Positions 1-8,628 of a stretch of DNA of 64,000 nucleotides are shown one piece after another. Each line of letters opens with the position of its first letter. The first letter of the stretch is position 1. A program made the position numbers and the translations under genes. A model generated the notes under the pieces. That model saw nothing but the letters and a program-made list of their open reading frames with translations. It was not told the DNA's origin and searched no databases. Source of the stretch: Thermoleophilia bacterium (GTDB lineage Bacteria > Actinomycetota > Thermoleophilia > Miltoncostaeales > Miltoncostaeaceae); NCBI GenBank assembly GCA_017882545.1, contig JADGPG010000087.1:1-64000 (forward strand), given 5' to 3'.

Positions 1-56
1 CACACGGACGACGACGGCGTTTGCCGTCGCTCGTCCGTGCTGGTGACGGGCGATCA

Positions 57-1187
57 CTATCCGGTGAACCCGCCCGGCGAGACGACCGCCCTAGCGCACG
101 CCCGAAAGCGAAACGCAAGCGATGCAGGCGGTACGCTGTTCGTAAAGGTGACGCGAGCGACAACGGTGCGAATCCCCGGAGTCGGCTTGACCAGCGCGGT
201 GAACGGCGCCCGACCGCGACGAGCGATCACGCGACCACCGACCGAGAACACGACACGTCGAATCCGGAGGCCTCGGACGGCAACGCGGAAGTTGCCCTTG
301 ACGCAAACGCTCGTACCGAACCGTGCGACCTGCCGAGCGACCCGCGCAGGAATCGTCGTCATGACCGCAGTGCCCGTGGGCCGAGCGCTCCCGGTTCCCC
401 CGCCGCCACCCGTTCCGCCTCCGCCCCCACCGGTCCCGCCCGGTGCACAATGCGCGGCGGTGATTCTGTCGTCAATCAGTGTGACCGCACCGTTGCGCGC
501 CAGGGCCCGCCCCGACAGCACGACGCCGCGATTTACCGAGATCGATGTCAGGGCGAGAATGTTGCCGGCGAACGCTGTTGTCGTGCCGAGCGTCGCGGAG
601 CTCCCCACCTGCCAGTAGACGTTGCAGGCGTGGGCTCCGTTGATGAGCCTCACGCGGCTCCCAGACGCCGTGGTCAGCGTCGATCCAGCCTGGAACACAA
701 AGACGGTGTTTGGATCTCCTTGGGCGTCGAGAGTAAGAACGCCGGTCAGCCCAAGCGACGACTTGGACTTGTAGACCCCGCCCGTCACGGTAAGTCCACC
801 GAGGTCGCCAGAGACCGCGAGGGGTGGCGTTCGCCCAGCGGCATCGACGTAGGCGACGGTGAGGTCGCTCTTGGCGTTGCCAGCCACGCCGTCGGCCTTA
901 TGGATCGTCCCGTTCACCTTGCCGGGCGGAAAGCCCGTGACCGCGGTGCCGGGACTCAGTCCGAGGTTGCCGTTGATCGTTGACGCACCGGTGTTTGTCA
1001 CCGTCGAGCCGGCCAGGACGGCAAAGCTTTCGGCCGTCCCGAGGCCAACTGGCGCCTGCGCCGAGAGCGCGGCGACGACGGGTACCGCCAATGCCGCGGC
1101 TCCCGCAACGACAACCAGCCCGACCCTCCGAGCCCGAGGTCTTGAGTACGACGACGAGCGAGGGCGCATTCGAGTTTTGAATAGCAC
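57..1187 (-). CDS. Secreted ice-binding-like (DUF3494) protein
   Basis: A 376-residue exported protein. An Arg-rich N-terminus and a hydrophobic run (VGLVVVAGAAALAVPVVAAL) form a signal peptide. Residues about 45-245 match the DUF3494 ice-binding beta-solenoid family: LGTAESFAVLAGSTVTNTG at its start, then INGNLGLSPG, a FVFQAGSTLTT strand and a CNVYWQVGSSATLG turn. A Gly/Thr linker (GGTGGGGGGTGG) leads to a basic domain of about 100 residues that is probably Ig-like and may hold the protein at the cell surface. The GTG start is supported by AAGGAGG eight bases upstream. Family members bind ice or act as adhesins; ice binding here is inference. Confidence 0.85.
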   Translation of the reverse strand: MLFKTRMRPRSSSYSRPRARRVGLVVVAGAAALAVPVVAALSAQAPVGLGTAESFAVLAGSTVTNTGASTINGNLGLSPGTAVTGFPPGKVNGTIHKADGVAGNAKSDLTVAYVDAAGRTPPLAVSGDLGGLTVTGGVYKSKSSLGLTGVLTLDAQGDPNTVFVFQAGSTLTTASGSRVRLINGAHACNVYWQVGSSATLGTTTAFAGNILALTSISVNRGVVLSGRALARNGAVTLIDDRITAAHCAPGGTGGGGGGTGGGGGTGSARPTGTAVMTTIPARVARQVARFGTSVCVKGNFRVAVRGLRIRRVVFSVGGRVIARRGRAPFTALVKPTPGIRTVVARVTFTNSVPPASLAFRFRACARAVVSPGGFTG

Positions 1188-1856
1188 GGCAGGGACCTCC
1201 TTGTCCCAACGCGCGACGAGCCTCGATGCTCATCCATGCGTTGCGTTGGTGCACCTCCAGAGGGTGTGTCACCTCCAGTTCGTGCGTCGATACATCACCG
1301 GGGTCGATGCGATCCCCAGCGCACGCACAAAACACATTTTTGCACTCGTGTCAAATGTCACAAAACGTGGTGACCAGATGCCTTCTCCACATCATCTCAA
1401 TCGATGCGGCGAAAGAGAGGCCAAAAACGCAATCCCAGGCCTTTCGCCGTCGCGCAGGCCGTTCGCTCTCCCCGCCTGCGGCGTTTGCGGGATGCGGGTC
1501 CGAGGCGATCCGGGGGGGGCACCGTCGACGGGTGCCACCTCGTCGACACCCGCCAACGTTTCGGCATGAGCTGAACCGCCCTCCTGGGCGACCTGCTGCG
1601 CTGGGGGGGCGGGCCCTTCAACCTGTTGGGGCCCGCCGCTCGCGCTCCGCGTCGCCCCGTCTGCGCGACGGCCCACGCCACCACTGGCGGCCGCCCCGGA
1701 TTCACGGGCGCGGGGTCTCGCAGCACGCGTCGCCACCCCGTGGCCGCGGAGCACGCGCACCGCGTCTGACCGCGGATCAACGGCCGCACAGCTGCTTGAC
1801 ATGGGACGCGGGCCCCTGCACCGTTGGGCAGCCACGGCCGACGCGAGGAGCCTCCG
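1188..1856. other. Intergenic region, about 670 bases, no convincing gene
   Basis: Divergent spacer between the ice-binding-like gene and a small membrane protein. The ORF-track entries here are Arg/Pro-rich shadows. On the minus strand a TTGACA lies at 1349-1354, about 160 bases before the left gene, with a poor -10 after it. CACCTCCAG occurs twice (1252-1260 and 1270-1278), and a GGCGAAAG/CTTTCGCC inverted repeat lies near 1407-1450. I recognise no known riboswitch. Confidence 0.5.
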
Positions 1857-2126
1857 GTGCCGTTCATTCCGTTCGCAGCATCCGTCTTCCTCGCGGTCTT
1901 CGGGCTTGTCGCCGCAGTGACCGTCGCCGCGCCGCTCTGGGCATACGTGCCGATCCTCCTGGTCCCGGCCATCGGCGCGTCGATCGGGATCATCGTCTGC
2001 CTGGCATCGCGGACCGCGATTCCGGCGGAATCGCGCCGCAGGACGATCCTGTCGCTCGCGGGCGCGGCGATGGTCTTCGTCCTGCTGGCCGGAGCGGTCT
2101 GCGCGTTCCTCCTGATCGCGGCGTAA
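1857..2126 (+). CDS. Small three-helix membrane protein, unknown function
   Basis: About 89 residues. I start it at the GTG at 1857 because GAGGAG sits six bases upstream; the ORF track extends to an upstream ATG with no such site. The protein is almost entirely three hydrophobic segments (FAASVFLAVFGLVAAVTVAA, YVPILLVPAIGASIGIIVCL, LSLAGAAMVFVLLAGAVCAFLL) joined by a short loop (ASRTAIPAESRRR). No family recognised. It faces the lipoprotein gene at 2161 tail to tail across a hairpin terminator. Confidence 0.65.
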   Translation: MPFIPFAASVFLAVFGLVAAVTVAAPLWAYVPILLVPAIGASIGIIVCLASRTAIPAESRRRTILSLAGAAMVFVLLAGAVCAFLLIAA

Positions 2127-2151
2127 CCGGGGGACACCCTGACCCCCCCGG
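2127..2151. terminator. Bidirectional hairpin terminator
   Basis: CCGGGGG and CCCCCGG form a perfect 7-bp GC stem with an 11-base loop between two convergent genes. There is no clear U-tract on either side. Confidence 0.55.
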
Positions 2152-2160
2152 CAGTCGTGC

Positions 2161-2727
2161 CTAGCCGAGCAGAGACGACGCGTACGACTCGACCTTGCTC
2201 AATGGCGCGCTCGCCACCAGCAAGACCGTTTTCGTGCCCTTGATCGCGTAGATCGCCTTCGCGTCGACGCTCCCGAACGTCGTCGACCCGGAATAGGCCG
2301 CATCGCCGATCCCGGATACCGCCTTCCCGCCGCCGTTGCCCAGGCCGCCGGACAGCGCTTGCAGCCGCGACCTCACGGCGCTCTCGGAGCCACTCGGCGC
2401 CACTGAATACGTCAGCAATACCCCACCCCGACCGCTTGCCGAATACGAGCACTCGATGCTCGATGAATCGGGCGTCAGGGTCTTCGTCAGTGTGAAGCTC
2501 GATCCGAGCGCAGCCGTCACCTGTGCGGCGGTCGGGCATGCCGAGGTTGACGCCGTTCCTCCACTCGAGGCGCCGGTCGAAGTTCCGGCGGACGATCCGC
2601 TCGTGGTGGTGCTCGATGCGACAGTGCTCGACGAGCTCGACGACGAGGACGAACTGCTGCCGCAGGCGGTCATCGCAACAGTTGCGCCGACGGCAACTAC
2701 GGCGAGTGCAAGGTGTGTCGGTCTCAC
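2161..2727 (-). CDS. Ser-rich lipoprotein, unknown function
   Basis: 188 residues from the GTG at 2727, which has GGGAGG just upstream; the longer ORF-track start is not supported. A lipobox (AVGATVAMTAC) predicts lipid anchoring at Cys. A serine tract (about ten Ser) and a Ser/Thr/Gly linker follow, then a compact domain of about 115 residues beginning ACPTAAQVTAALGSSF with one more Cys (SIECSYS). This resembles actinobacterial lipoproteins of the DUF3558 type (surface-anchored small domain after a flexible linker), but the family is not certain. It is monocistronic between a terminator and the His-rich gene. Confidence 0.7.
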   Translation of the reverse strand: MRPTHLALAVVAVGATVAMTACGSSSSSSSSSSSTVASSTTTSGSSAGTSTGASSGGTASTSACPTAAQVTAALGSSFTLTKTLTPDSSSIECSYSASGRGGVLLTYSVAPSGSESAVRSRLQALSGGLGNGGGKAVSGIGDAAYSGSTTFGSVDAKAIYAIKGTKTVLLVASAPLSKVESYASSLLG

Positions 2728-2939
2728 GGGGCCTCCCGGTTCGGCGACGGCCGGGCGCCACACCACGACGGCGCGACACCCATTGACGCCAAATATCCCC
2801 CTGCAATCACAGGGGTTTTCGGGGCCAACGTACCAGAACGGGGCGCGTGCATGATCGCGACACCCACCGCGAGGGCACCCCGGCAGACAGTGACCCGCCG
2901 CCGCGGCCGCGGCGGCGGGTCACGCTCGCGACGCTCGGC

Positions 2940-3260
2940 CTACGAGCAGCGCCCGCGCGGCGCGGCCAGCACGCCCACGATCACGATGACAATCGCGATG
3001 ACTGCGAGAAGTGCCCCGCCCTTGCACGGGCATCCCCGGCCCGACCGGTGGCTCCCGCCGTGGCAACCGCACCGGCAGCCGTGATGGCAGCCCCCGCCAT
3101 GACCGTGATGACACGAGCAGTGCTCGTGGTGATGCTTGCGGCCGTGCCCACACGAGCCGTGTTCGTCGTCATGCTTGTGGCCGTGGCCGCAGCCGCACTG
3201 GCCCTCGGCCGCCTCGTCAGGACCGTCGGAATGACCGGCTTCCGGTTCGGGTGCGCTCAT
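2940..3260 (-). CDS. His/Cys-rich tail-anchored membrane protein
   Basis: 106 residues from ATG 3260, chosen because AAGGAG lies eight bases upstream. Residues about 1-20 are acidic. About 21-80 are dominated by His, Cys and Gly (QCGCGHGHKHDDEH, SCHHGHGGGCHHGCRCGCH), a composition typical of metal-binding segments. A single C-terminal helix (GALLAVIAIVIVIVGVLAA) with a short basic tail suggests tail anchoring with the metal-binding part in the cytoplasm. No family recognised. A storage, buffering or sensing role for Ni, Zn, Co or Cu is inference only. Its 5' end faces the amidase gene. Confidence 0.72.
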   Translation of the reverse strand: MSAPEPEAGHSDGPDEAAEGQCGCGHGHKHDDEHGSCGHGRKHHHEHCSCHHGHGGGCHHGCRCGCHGGSHRSGRGCPCKGGALLAVIAIVIVIVGVLAAPRGRCS

Positions 3261-3389
3261 CGATGGATCTCCTTCGGGCGGGACAATGAGATCCAGAGTA
3301 GCGCGATCCCCAGGTCCCACGCCGACGCCGACGCTGGCGGACGTCGGGCGGGCCGCCTAGCCTTCAGACACCGCGACGATCGGGACGCT

Positions 3390-4250
3390 ATTCCACCGCA
3401 CGACTCCAGCCGCTCCCCCGGGCGCACCGCACCACGCCGACTGCTGCTTGTCGGCGCCGCTGTCGTGACTGCGGGAATCGTCGGCGCCGCGGTACTCGCG
3501 TCCGCGGGGACCCACCGCCCCGCTCTGGTCCCCACGACACCAACAGCGACGCCGCGCTCGTTGACGTCGGCCCGCCTGCGTCCGATCGTCTACATCCAAG
3601 CCGGTCACCAGCCCCCCGGCGAGCCGGGGTATACCGCCCAGACGGGCGCCAGCGGCGGGCCGTTCGGAACCGAGGTCGCATTCAACGTGCGACTCGCCCG
3701 GGCGCTGTCGGCGCGTCTTCGGGCGTCCGGGGTGATCGTGCGTCAGACGCCGGCGAAAGTCACCCCCTGGGGAGCCCGAGGCGCCGTCTTCATCAGCCTG
3801 CACTTCGATGCCGCCGGCGGGAGCGCGGGGATCGGGTACGCAGTTCACCAGCGCGGTCGCGGCGAGAACTACTACCAAGGTGAGGGCTCGGGCACCGCCC
3901 GTCCCGTGCCCTACCCCAACTCGGCACCCCACCGCAAGGCGACCGCGGTCACGACGGCTGTCCAGCAGAGCTCCCTGCGGCTCGCGCGCGACCTCGCCGC
4001 CACGTTCGGTCCGATCCATACCCGCGCCAACGGCGCCCGCGGGCGGTTCCGGGGTGTCGAACCCGGCGCGCGCGGCAACGTCCGCATGCAGTTCTTCTAC
4101 GGCTACTACCGCGTCAATACACGGGCGCGGGTGCTCATCGAGTGCGGTGCGGCAGACCTCGACTCCGCTTTTCTGGGGCGCGTAAGTTTGATCGCCGGTG
4201 CAATCGACAAGGGCCTTGTCGCCTATCTGCATCAGACCAAGCAACTCTGA
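3390..4250 (+). CDS. N-acetylmuramoyl-L-alanine amidase (Amidase_3), exported
   Basis: Zinc amidase that cleaves the lactoyl-Ala bond in peptidoglycan. The Amidase_3 ligand set is visible: AGHQ (His), GTEVAFNVRLA (Glu), SLHFDA (His) and the late IECGA (catalytic Glu). A hydrophobic segment (LLLVGAAVVTAGIVGAAVLAS) precedes a Thr/Pro linker, so the enzyme is exported or signal-anchored. The start is uncertain: no ATG lies in frame between the divergent His-rich gene and the hydrophobic segment. I placed it at an ATT giving a basic N-terminus; the GTG at 3465 is the alternative. The ORF-track start at 2847 is not credible because it crosses the gene on the other strand. Confidence 0.8.
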   Translation: MPPHDSSRSPGRTAPRRLLLVGAAVVTAGIVGAAVLASAGTHRPALVPTTPTATPRSLTSARLRPIVYIQAGHQPPGEPGYTAQTGASGGPFGTEVAFNVRLARALSARLRASGVIVRQTPAKVTPWGARGAVFISLHFDAAGGSAGIGYAVHQRGRGENYYQGEGSGTARPVPYPNSAPHRKATAVTTAVQQSSLRLARDLAATFGPIHTRANGARGRFRGVEPGARGNVRMQFFYGYYRVNTRARVLIECGAADLDSAFLGRVSLIAGAIDKGLVAYLHQTKQL

Positions 4251-4381
4251 TGTAATCCACCGCTGCGATGCACCCACATCGCGCCATCTGGCCGCCCACC
4301 GGCCCTATTGTTACGGGACCGTGCTGCCGAGGTGACCGCCGTGTCGGTCGCGGCGCCACCAACCCCGATGGAGCCGTCCCG

Positions 4382-5827
4382 ATGGGAATCCGAGGTCTTG
4401 TCGCTACCGTGTTTGTCGCCGCCCTCGCCTCGGCGACGGCCGGCGTCGGTGTCGCCACCGCCGCGGGGACCTCACCCTCACGCAACATCATCCAGCAGCC
4501 CGGGCCGGGCGGGGTCACGCCGCTGATCATCGGCGGCCATGATGCACGCGCCGCCACGTGGCCGTACCTGGCATCGGTGATCAGCACGGAAGGTCTCTGC
4601 ACCGGAGAGCTCGTGGGCGCGCGGTGGATCCTCACCGCACGGCATTGCGTCACGTCCTCCACCGGGGCGGTGTTCTCTGCCGCAAGCATGCGCATCGCCA
4701 TCGGTGTCGGACCCCTGCTCAGCCGCCGCAGCTGGCTGATACCCGTGCGCATCGTCTCGTTCCCGGGATATCACCCTGTGACCAGCACGGGTGATCTGGC
4801 GCTCATCGAGCTTCCCGCACCGACCACCCGCCAGACCGTCGAGCTCGCGTCGACGAGTCCGGACCCCACCCAAAGCGTGCCGGCACGCATTGCCGGTTGG
4901 GGGCTGACCAGCGACAACGCAACGACCACGCCCAACTTCCCTCAGGAAGCATCGACGATGGTCTGGCCGCAAACGTACTGCTCGCAGTCCGAACCGTCGG
5001 TGTACGACACGGCGACGGAGATCTGTGCGGGCGGCCCCGATCCGACCCAGACCCGCCAGTACCCGTCGGTCTGCAACGGTGACTCCGGCGGGCCGCTCAC
5101 CGTGCCGGGCAGTGGCGGTCCGTGGACGGACCGGCTTGTCGGCATCACCGACTTCGGTTCGGACGCCGGCTGCGACGCCGCACCGAACGCGTTCCAGAGC
5201 ATTCCGGCGCACCTGGGCTGGATTCTGCGCACGACCGGGATCGGCACCGTCCCGATCCTGCGCGCCCACCAAACCGCGGCGGGCCACTCCAACGCCGTGA
5301 TCACGGTCTCCCTGCGGGCATCACAGGCACGAACGACGGTCCTGATCATCGGCCCGAACGGGCAGGCGATCGCCTCCCGCCGCGTGCAGGCATGGCACCA
5401 AAGGCCGCTGCGGATCACCGTCGCCGGGCTTGTCCCAGGCCTGACGGTCCGCGGATACCGGGTCATCACCGCCAACGCCTACGGCACCTCACGGGCGATC
5501 GGCGTGGTACTTGTGACACACCCGGTCCCGTGCGTGCTCGCCGCGCATGGCGCGTGCCCGGCCCGCAATTTGACGGGGCGCAACCTGTCGGGGCGCAACC
5601 TTGCCGGGACCGATCTCCGCGCCGCAAACCTCGCCCACGCACGGCTGGTCGGAACACGCCTGGCGCGAGCGCGCCTGACGTTCGCCAACCTTACCGGCGC
5701 CAATCTCACCGGCGCGACGCTGGCAGGCGCCCAGCTATCGGGGGTTGTCTGGTCCCACACCACCTGCCCCGACGCCACCGACAGTTCCACGAACACGACG
5801 GCGCCGCCCAGCTGCGTCGGGCACTGA
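4382..5827 (+). CDS. Secreted trypsin-fold (S1) protease with C-terminal pentapeptide repeats
   Basis: 481 residues from ATG 4382. A signal peptide (LVATVFVAALASATA) is followed by a short propeptide ending ...TPL, then IIGGHDA, the usual mature N-terminus of S1 proteases. Catalytic residues are His88 (TARHC), Asp138 (STGDLAL) and Ser235 (CNGDSGGP). The residue six before the catalytic Ser is Ser229, the chymotrypsin-like S1-pocket choice, so large hydrophobic P1 residues are expected. A middle beta domain (about 285-385) precedes about 12 pentapeptide repeats (NLTGRNLSGRNLAGTDLRAA; later ANLTGANLTGATLAGAQL). An S1-pentapeptide fusion is unusual. The next gene, 12 bases on, encodes a probable inhibitor. 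Confidence 0.88.
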   Translation: MGIRGLVATVFVAALASATAGVGVATAAGTSPSRNIIQQPGPGGVTPLIIGGHDARAATWPYLASVISTEGLCTGELVGARWILTARHCVTSSTGAVFSAASMRIAIGVGPLLSRRSWLIPVRIVSFPGYHPVTSTGDLALIELPAPTTRQTVELASTSPDPTQSVPARIAGWGLTSDNATTTPNFPQEASTMVWPQTYCSQSEPSVYDTATEICAGGPDPTQTRQYPSVCNGDSGGPLTVPGSGGPWTDRLVGITDFGSDAGCDAAPNAFQSIPAHLGWILRTTGIGTVPILRAHQTAAGHSNAVITVSLRASQARTTVLIIGPNGQAIASRRVQAWHQRPLRITVAGLVPGLTVRGYRVITANAYGTSRAIGVVLVTHPVPCVLAAHGACPARNLTGRNLSGRNLAGTDLRAANLAHARLVGTRLARARLTFANLTGANLTGATLAGAQLSGVVWSHTTCPDATDSSTNTTAPPSCVGH

Positions 5828-5839
5828 CCGGAGCGCGCG

Positions 5840-6265
5840 ATGAATGACGGCCGCCGCTCACCCCGATGGTCCCGCGCGACGCTTGCGGTCGTCGCCGCGG
5901 TCGGCGTCGCGCTGGTCGCCAGTGGTTGCGGATCGTCGTCATCCTCGTCGACGACGACATCGGCCGAGCTTCAGGTCACGCTCAATCAGTCTGGCGGTAC
6001 CGGGCCCGTTCAAACGTGGAGGGTCACCTGTCCGAGTGCGCCCCACGGTGTCGCATGCGCCAAGTTGATCGCCACGCCCGACGCATTCACGCCCCATCCC
6101 GCTGACTCCGCGTGCACGATGATCTACGGCGGGCCGCAGGTGCTGACCGTCGACGGGCACGTCGGTGACCGCCAGGTGAGCTACACGACCGGCCGGGGCA
6201 ACGGCTGCGAGATCGCAGATTTTGCGCGCGACATCGCGCTTGTCGCCCCGTTCCGGCGCGCCTGA
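5840..6265 (+). CDS. Subtilisin-inhibitor-like (SSI family) lipoprotein
   Basis: 141 residues. A lipobox (VGVALVASGC, Cys30) predicts membrane anchoring and a Ser/Thr linker follows. The rest matches Streptomyces subtilisin inhibitor: four Cys (64, 73, 92, 123) for the two family disulfides, the reactive loop SACTMIYGGP (SSI has CPMVYDP), then VLTVDGHVGDRQVSY and a late NGCEI. The P1 residue would be Met94, typical of inhibitors of subtilisin and chymotrypsin-like enzymes. It lies 12 bases after the S1 protease and is probably co-transcribed, suggesting an inhibitor tethered to the producer's membrane. Family assignment rests on recalled motifs. Confidence 0.72.
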   Translation: MNDGRRSPRWSRATLAVVAAVGVALVASGCGSSSSSSTTTSAELQVTLNQSGGTGPVQTWRVTCPSAPHGVACAKLIATPDAFTPHPADSACTMIYGGPQVLTVDGHVGDRQVSYTTGRGNGCEIADFARDIALVAPFRRA

Positions 6266-6274
6266 GCCCGACCG

Positions 6275-6700
6275 ATGGCCCGCCCAGGCCTCAGTCCGGC
6301 CGACGTCGCCGGCCACATCGCCACACGCGGAAACTGGACGTACTCTCGCTCGGGTGGACCGGGCGGCCAGCGGCGCGACCACGTCGCCACCGAAGCCCGG
6401 CTGGAGGTGACCACCGACGCGCTCGTTGGACTCCCGGAACCGGTGGTGCGGCGGCTGGTGCGGGGGCTTGGGCTCAGCGACCGCCCGCTACGGCTGCGGT
6501 CCGGCACCGAACGCCTACGTGAGCACAACCGTGAGCGCGTGCTTGCCCGCCTGACCGCTCGTGTCGCTCAGGCGCTCGCTCCCGCGCCGCCGTCACGTCG
6601 GGCGACGCGCCCCTCGCGAGCGGCCGTCGAGCGCCGCCTGTCCGGCAAACGCCGCCGGGCGGCCACCAAGGCGAAACGGGGAACGCCGGACCCCGACTGA
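6275..6700 (+). CDS. ArfB/YaeJ-type peptidyl-tRNA hydrolase (ribosome rescue)
   Basis: 141 residues. The N-terminal half is a release-factor catalytic domain with the GGQ motif in its usual setting (TYSRSGGPGGQRRDHVATEARLEV). The last 60 residues are strongly basic (RRLSGKRRRAATKAKRG), like the ArfB tail that enters the empty mRNA channel of stalled ribosomes. It lacks the codon-recognition domains of RF1/RF2. It follows the inhibitor gene by nine bases, probably in the same transcript, though no functional link is obvious. The unusual His after GGQRR is within family variation. Confidence 0.87.
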   Translation: MARPGLSPADVAGHIATRGNWTYSRSGGPGGQRRDHVATEARLEVTTDALVGLPEPVVRRLVRGLGLSDRPLRLRSGTERLREHNRERVLARLTARVAQALAPAPPSRRATRPSRAAVERRLSGKRRRAATKAKRGTPDPD

Positions 6701-6709
6701 CCGACGCGA

Positions 6710-7660
6710 TCACGTTGTGAGGTTGACCCCGAACCCGCGGACCCGCAGGTCGCCCAACATCGCCTCAAGCGCGGCCCCATGCCCGCTGAACGCCCAGCTT
6801 GAGAAGTCGACGGTGGCATTCCACAGGCGCTGGTGGAACAGCGTCGACACCGACCATGGCGGCAGATGCGTCTCGCCGCGCCCGATGCCGACCATGATCT
6901 TTGGTGGTCGCGCCTGGCGGTAGAAGCTGCCAGAGCTCGGAAAATCGCCGAATTGGTCGGCGTAGGAATCGGAGATGAACACCGGCTTCGGGTTTGCATG
7001 CACGAATGCCCGACCGCTGTTGACGGGCGTGCGACCGCCCGAGAAGATCAGGTAGGCATCGATCCGGTTGTCACGGTAGCGGCGATTGAAGGCCATGTCG
7101 GCGACAGTGCACCCGCCGTCGCTATGGCCGGCGAGGGCGATCCGAGCCCGGTCGGGCACCACACGCAGGCGACTGGCAAGCACATCAGTGAGCACCACCG
7201 GGAGGTCTCCGGCCTGGCGCATGCTGGCGGCCCCCTGCGGCAGGAGGCCGGGTCCGCGCGCCATCCCGGGGCTCGTCGGCGCGATCACCAGAAACCCGGC
7301 CGACGCCCAGCCGCGCAGCATGGCCGCGTAGACGCGCGGGTTGCTATGCCAACCGTGGGCGAACTCCATGACCGGGACGACGACGCCCGCGGAGACCTTG
7401 GGCGTCACAATCATCGTCGGCAGTATCCGCGCGCCCCGCCGATAGGTGACCCAGCGCGTGCTCGTACGAAAGTTGTGGACGTGCGACAGCGTCAGCACGA
7501 CCGGCGGCTTTGAGGTCGATCCGGCGCCATCGGCGACGGTCGCCGGGCCGGCGGCCGTCGCGGCGGCGATGGTCGCGGCCACCGCCACCGCAAGCCGTAC
7601 CCGGCGGCGGCGTGCCCCGCGCGGAGCCGTCCCGGACGATTGCGTACATCCCTGTGACAT
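6710..7660 (-). CDS. Exported alpha/beta hydrolase
   Basis: 316 residues from ATG 7660, with GGAG five bases upstream. An Arg-rich N-terminus and VRLAVAVAATIAAATAAGPA form an export signal. The hydrolase core shows the oxyanion region MEFAHGWHSNP, nucleophile elbow AGHSDGG and late GETHLPPW (probable catalytic His). The layout resembles the dienelactone-hydrolase, chlorophyllase and cutinase-like group; the substrate cannot be told. It converges on the ArfB-like gene with only nine bases between stops. Confidence 0.82.
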   Translation of the reverse strand: MSQGCTQSSGTAPRGARRRRVRLAVAVAATIAAATAAGPATVADGAGSTSKPPVVLTLSHVHNFRTSTRWVTYRRGARILPTMIVTPKVSAGVVVPVMEFAHGWHSNPRVYAAMLRGWASAGFLVIAPTSPGMARGPGLLPQGAASMRQAGDLPVVLTDVLASRLRVVPDRARIALAGHSDGGCTVADMAFNRRYRDNRIDAYLIFSGGRTPVNSGRAFVHANPKPVFISDSYADQFGDFPSSGSFYRQARPPKIMVGIGRGETHLPPWSVSTLFHQRLWNATVDFSSWAFSGHGAALEAMLGDLRVRGFGVNLTT

Positions 7661-7743
7661 GGGGGCTCCGATCCGAGGATGCTTCACGGCGTGCTATGGC
7701 GGGTCGTGGCAATCGCCTAGGAGCCTGCCGGAGACTCGGCCCC

Positions 7744-8099
7744 ATGGCAACCATCTCGACACTCGCCGATCACACCGGTTCACCGCCGCGACTCGCACAG
7801 CCGACCCACCTGGTCCGCATCGCGGTCGCCGTCCCGGTGATGCTGATGGCACTCATCGGCGCCGGGGCAGGGTCGTCTGAGGGCCTGCATCCGTTGGGAC
7901 GGGCTCGGGTGGCGGGTCCGGCGGAGCTCCGGGGGCGCCGCCCTCCGGGACGACCGGCACGGCGCGATTCCCGAGCCGATCGCGCGGATACGGTGCGCCG
8001 CGGTCCGCAGGTGCCACCGGCTCGGGCCGGGCCCCCGGACAATTGGGCGCCACGGGTATCCAGACGCCGCCCGCGGGGTACCCCGGCGCGTCCGGTTGA
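7744..8099 (+). pseudogene. Possible frameshifted small membrane protein with Gly/Pro-rich tail
   Basis: From ATG 7744 the frame encodes a leader and one hydrophobic segment (VRIAVAVPVMLMALIGAGAG). After about 7878 that frame becomes Arg-rich and poor. The frame one step back instead reads GPASVGTGSGGGSGGAPGAP..., a plausible surface-protein linker, and ends at TGA 8099. A single-base loss near 7870-7880 would explain both halves. The intact protein would be about 118 residues. A sequencing error is equally possible. Confidence 0.3.
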
Positions 8100-8121
8100 C
8101 CCGGCCGGCGGCCGCGGTGCA

Positions 8122-8628
8122 CTAGGTCGTCGTCGTCACCGGGACGCTCGTGACGGCGGGGCATGCGGCCCCGTCGTCAGCGCCGGGAAGTCGACCGAGA
8201 AGCGACACGAGCTGATCCAGTTCGGCGCCCGAGAAGCGCTCGCCAAACAGCGCCACCAGACCCGCCAGGTGCGTCTGGGCGGTCGCACGGAGCACGTCGC
8301 GTCCGCTGTCGGTGATCACGGCATACGTCACGCGATGGTCGCTCGTGCAGCGGTGCTTGCCGACCAGCCCGGACTGCTCTAGCCCCTCCAACAGGCGCGT
8401 TATCCCGGACGGCGTCACGCCCACCGCATGCGCCAGGTCGATTCGGCGCATGCGACCCTCGGAGGCGTCGGCGAGCCGCCGCAGCACCTCAAAGTCGGTC
8501 ACCGTGATACTGCCGGAGGCCTGAAGCTCCTGGTTGAAGGCGCGTTCCATCGCCGCGTGAGCGTTGGACAGGCGCACGAAGGCGGTCAGCGCGTTGGGAA
8601 CGTGGTCGGTCAAAACTTGATTACTCAA
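8122..8628 (-). CDS. MarR-family transcriptional regulator
   Basis: 168 residues, starting at a TTG. Winged-helix DNA-binding core: VTDFEVLRRLAD, then the helix-turn-helix RRIDLAHAVGVTPSGITRLLEGLEQSGLV and the wing DHRVTYAVITDSG. The TTG start has a TATCGA hexamer seven bases upstream, the same spacing as other apparently leaderless genes here. It is divergent from yceI across about 60 bases holding two TTGNNTACTCAA sites, one of them over its own start codon, so it probably represses both itself and the yceI unit. The ligand is unknown. Confidence 0.85.
   Translation of the reverse strand: MSNQVLTDHVPNALTAFVRLSNAHAAMERAFNQELQASGSITVTDFEVLRRLADASEGRMRRIDLAHAVGVTPSGITRLLEGLEQSGLVGKHRCTSDHRVTYAVITDSGRDVLRATAQTHLAGLVALFGERFSGAELDQLVSLLGRLPGADDGAACPAVTSVPVTTTT

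Noticed and set aside
1340-1375. CRP-like TGTGACATTTGACA
   Set aside because: Only partly symmetrical and no paired evidence of a CRP site.
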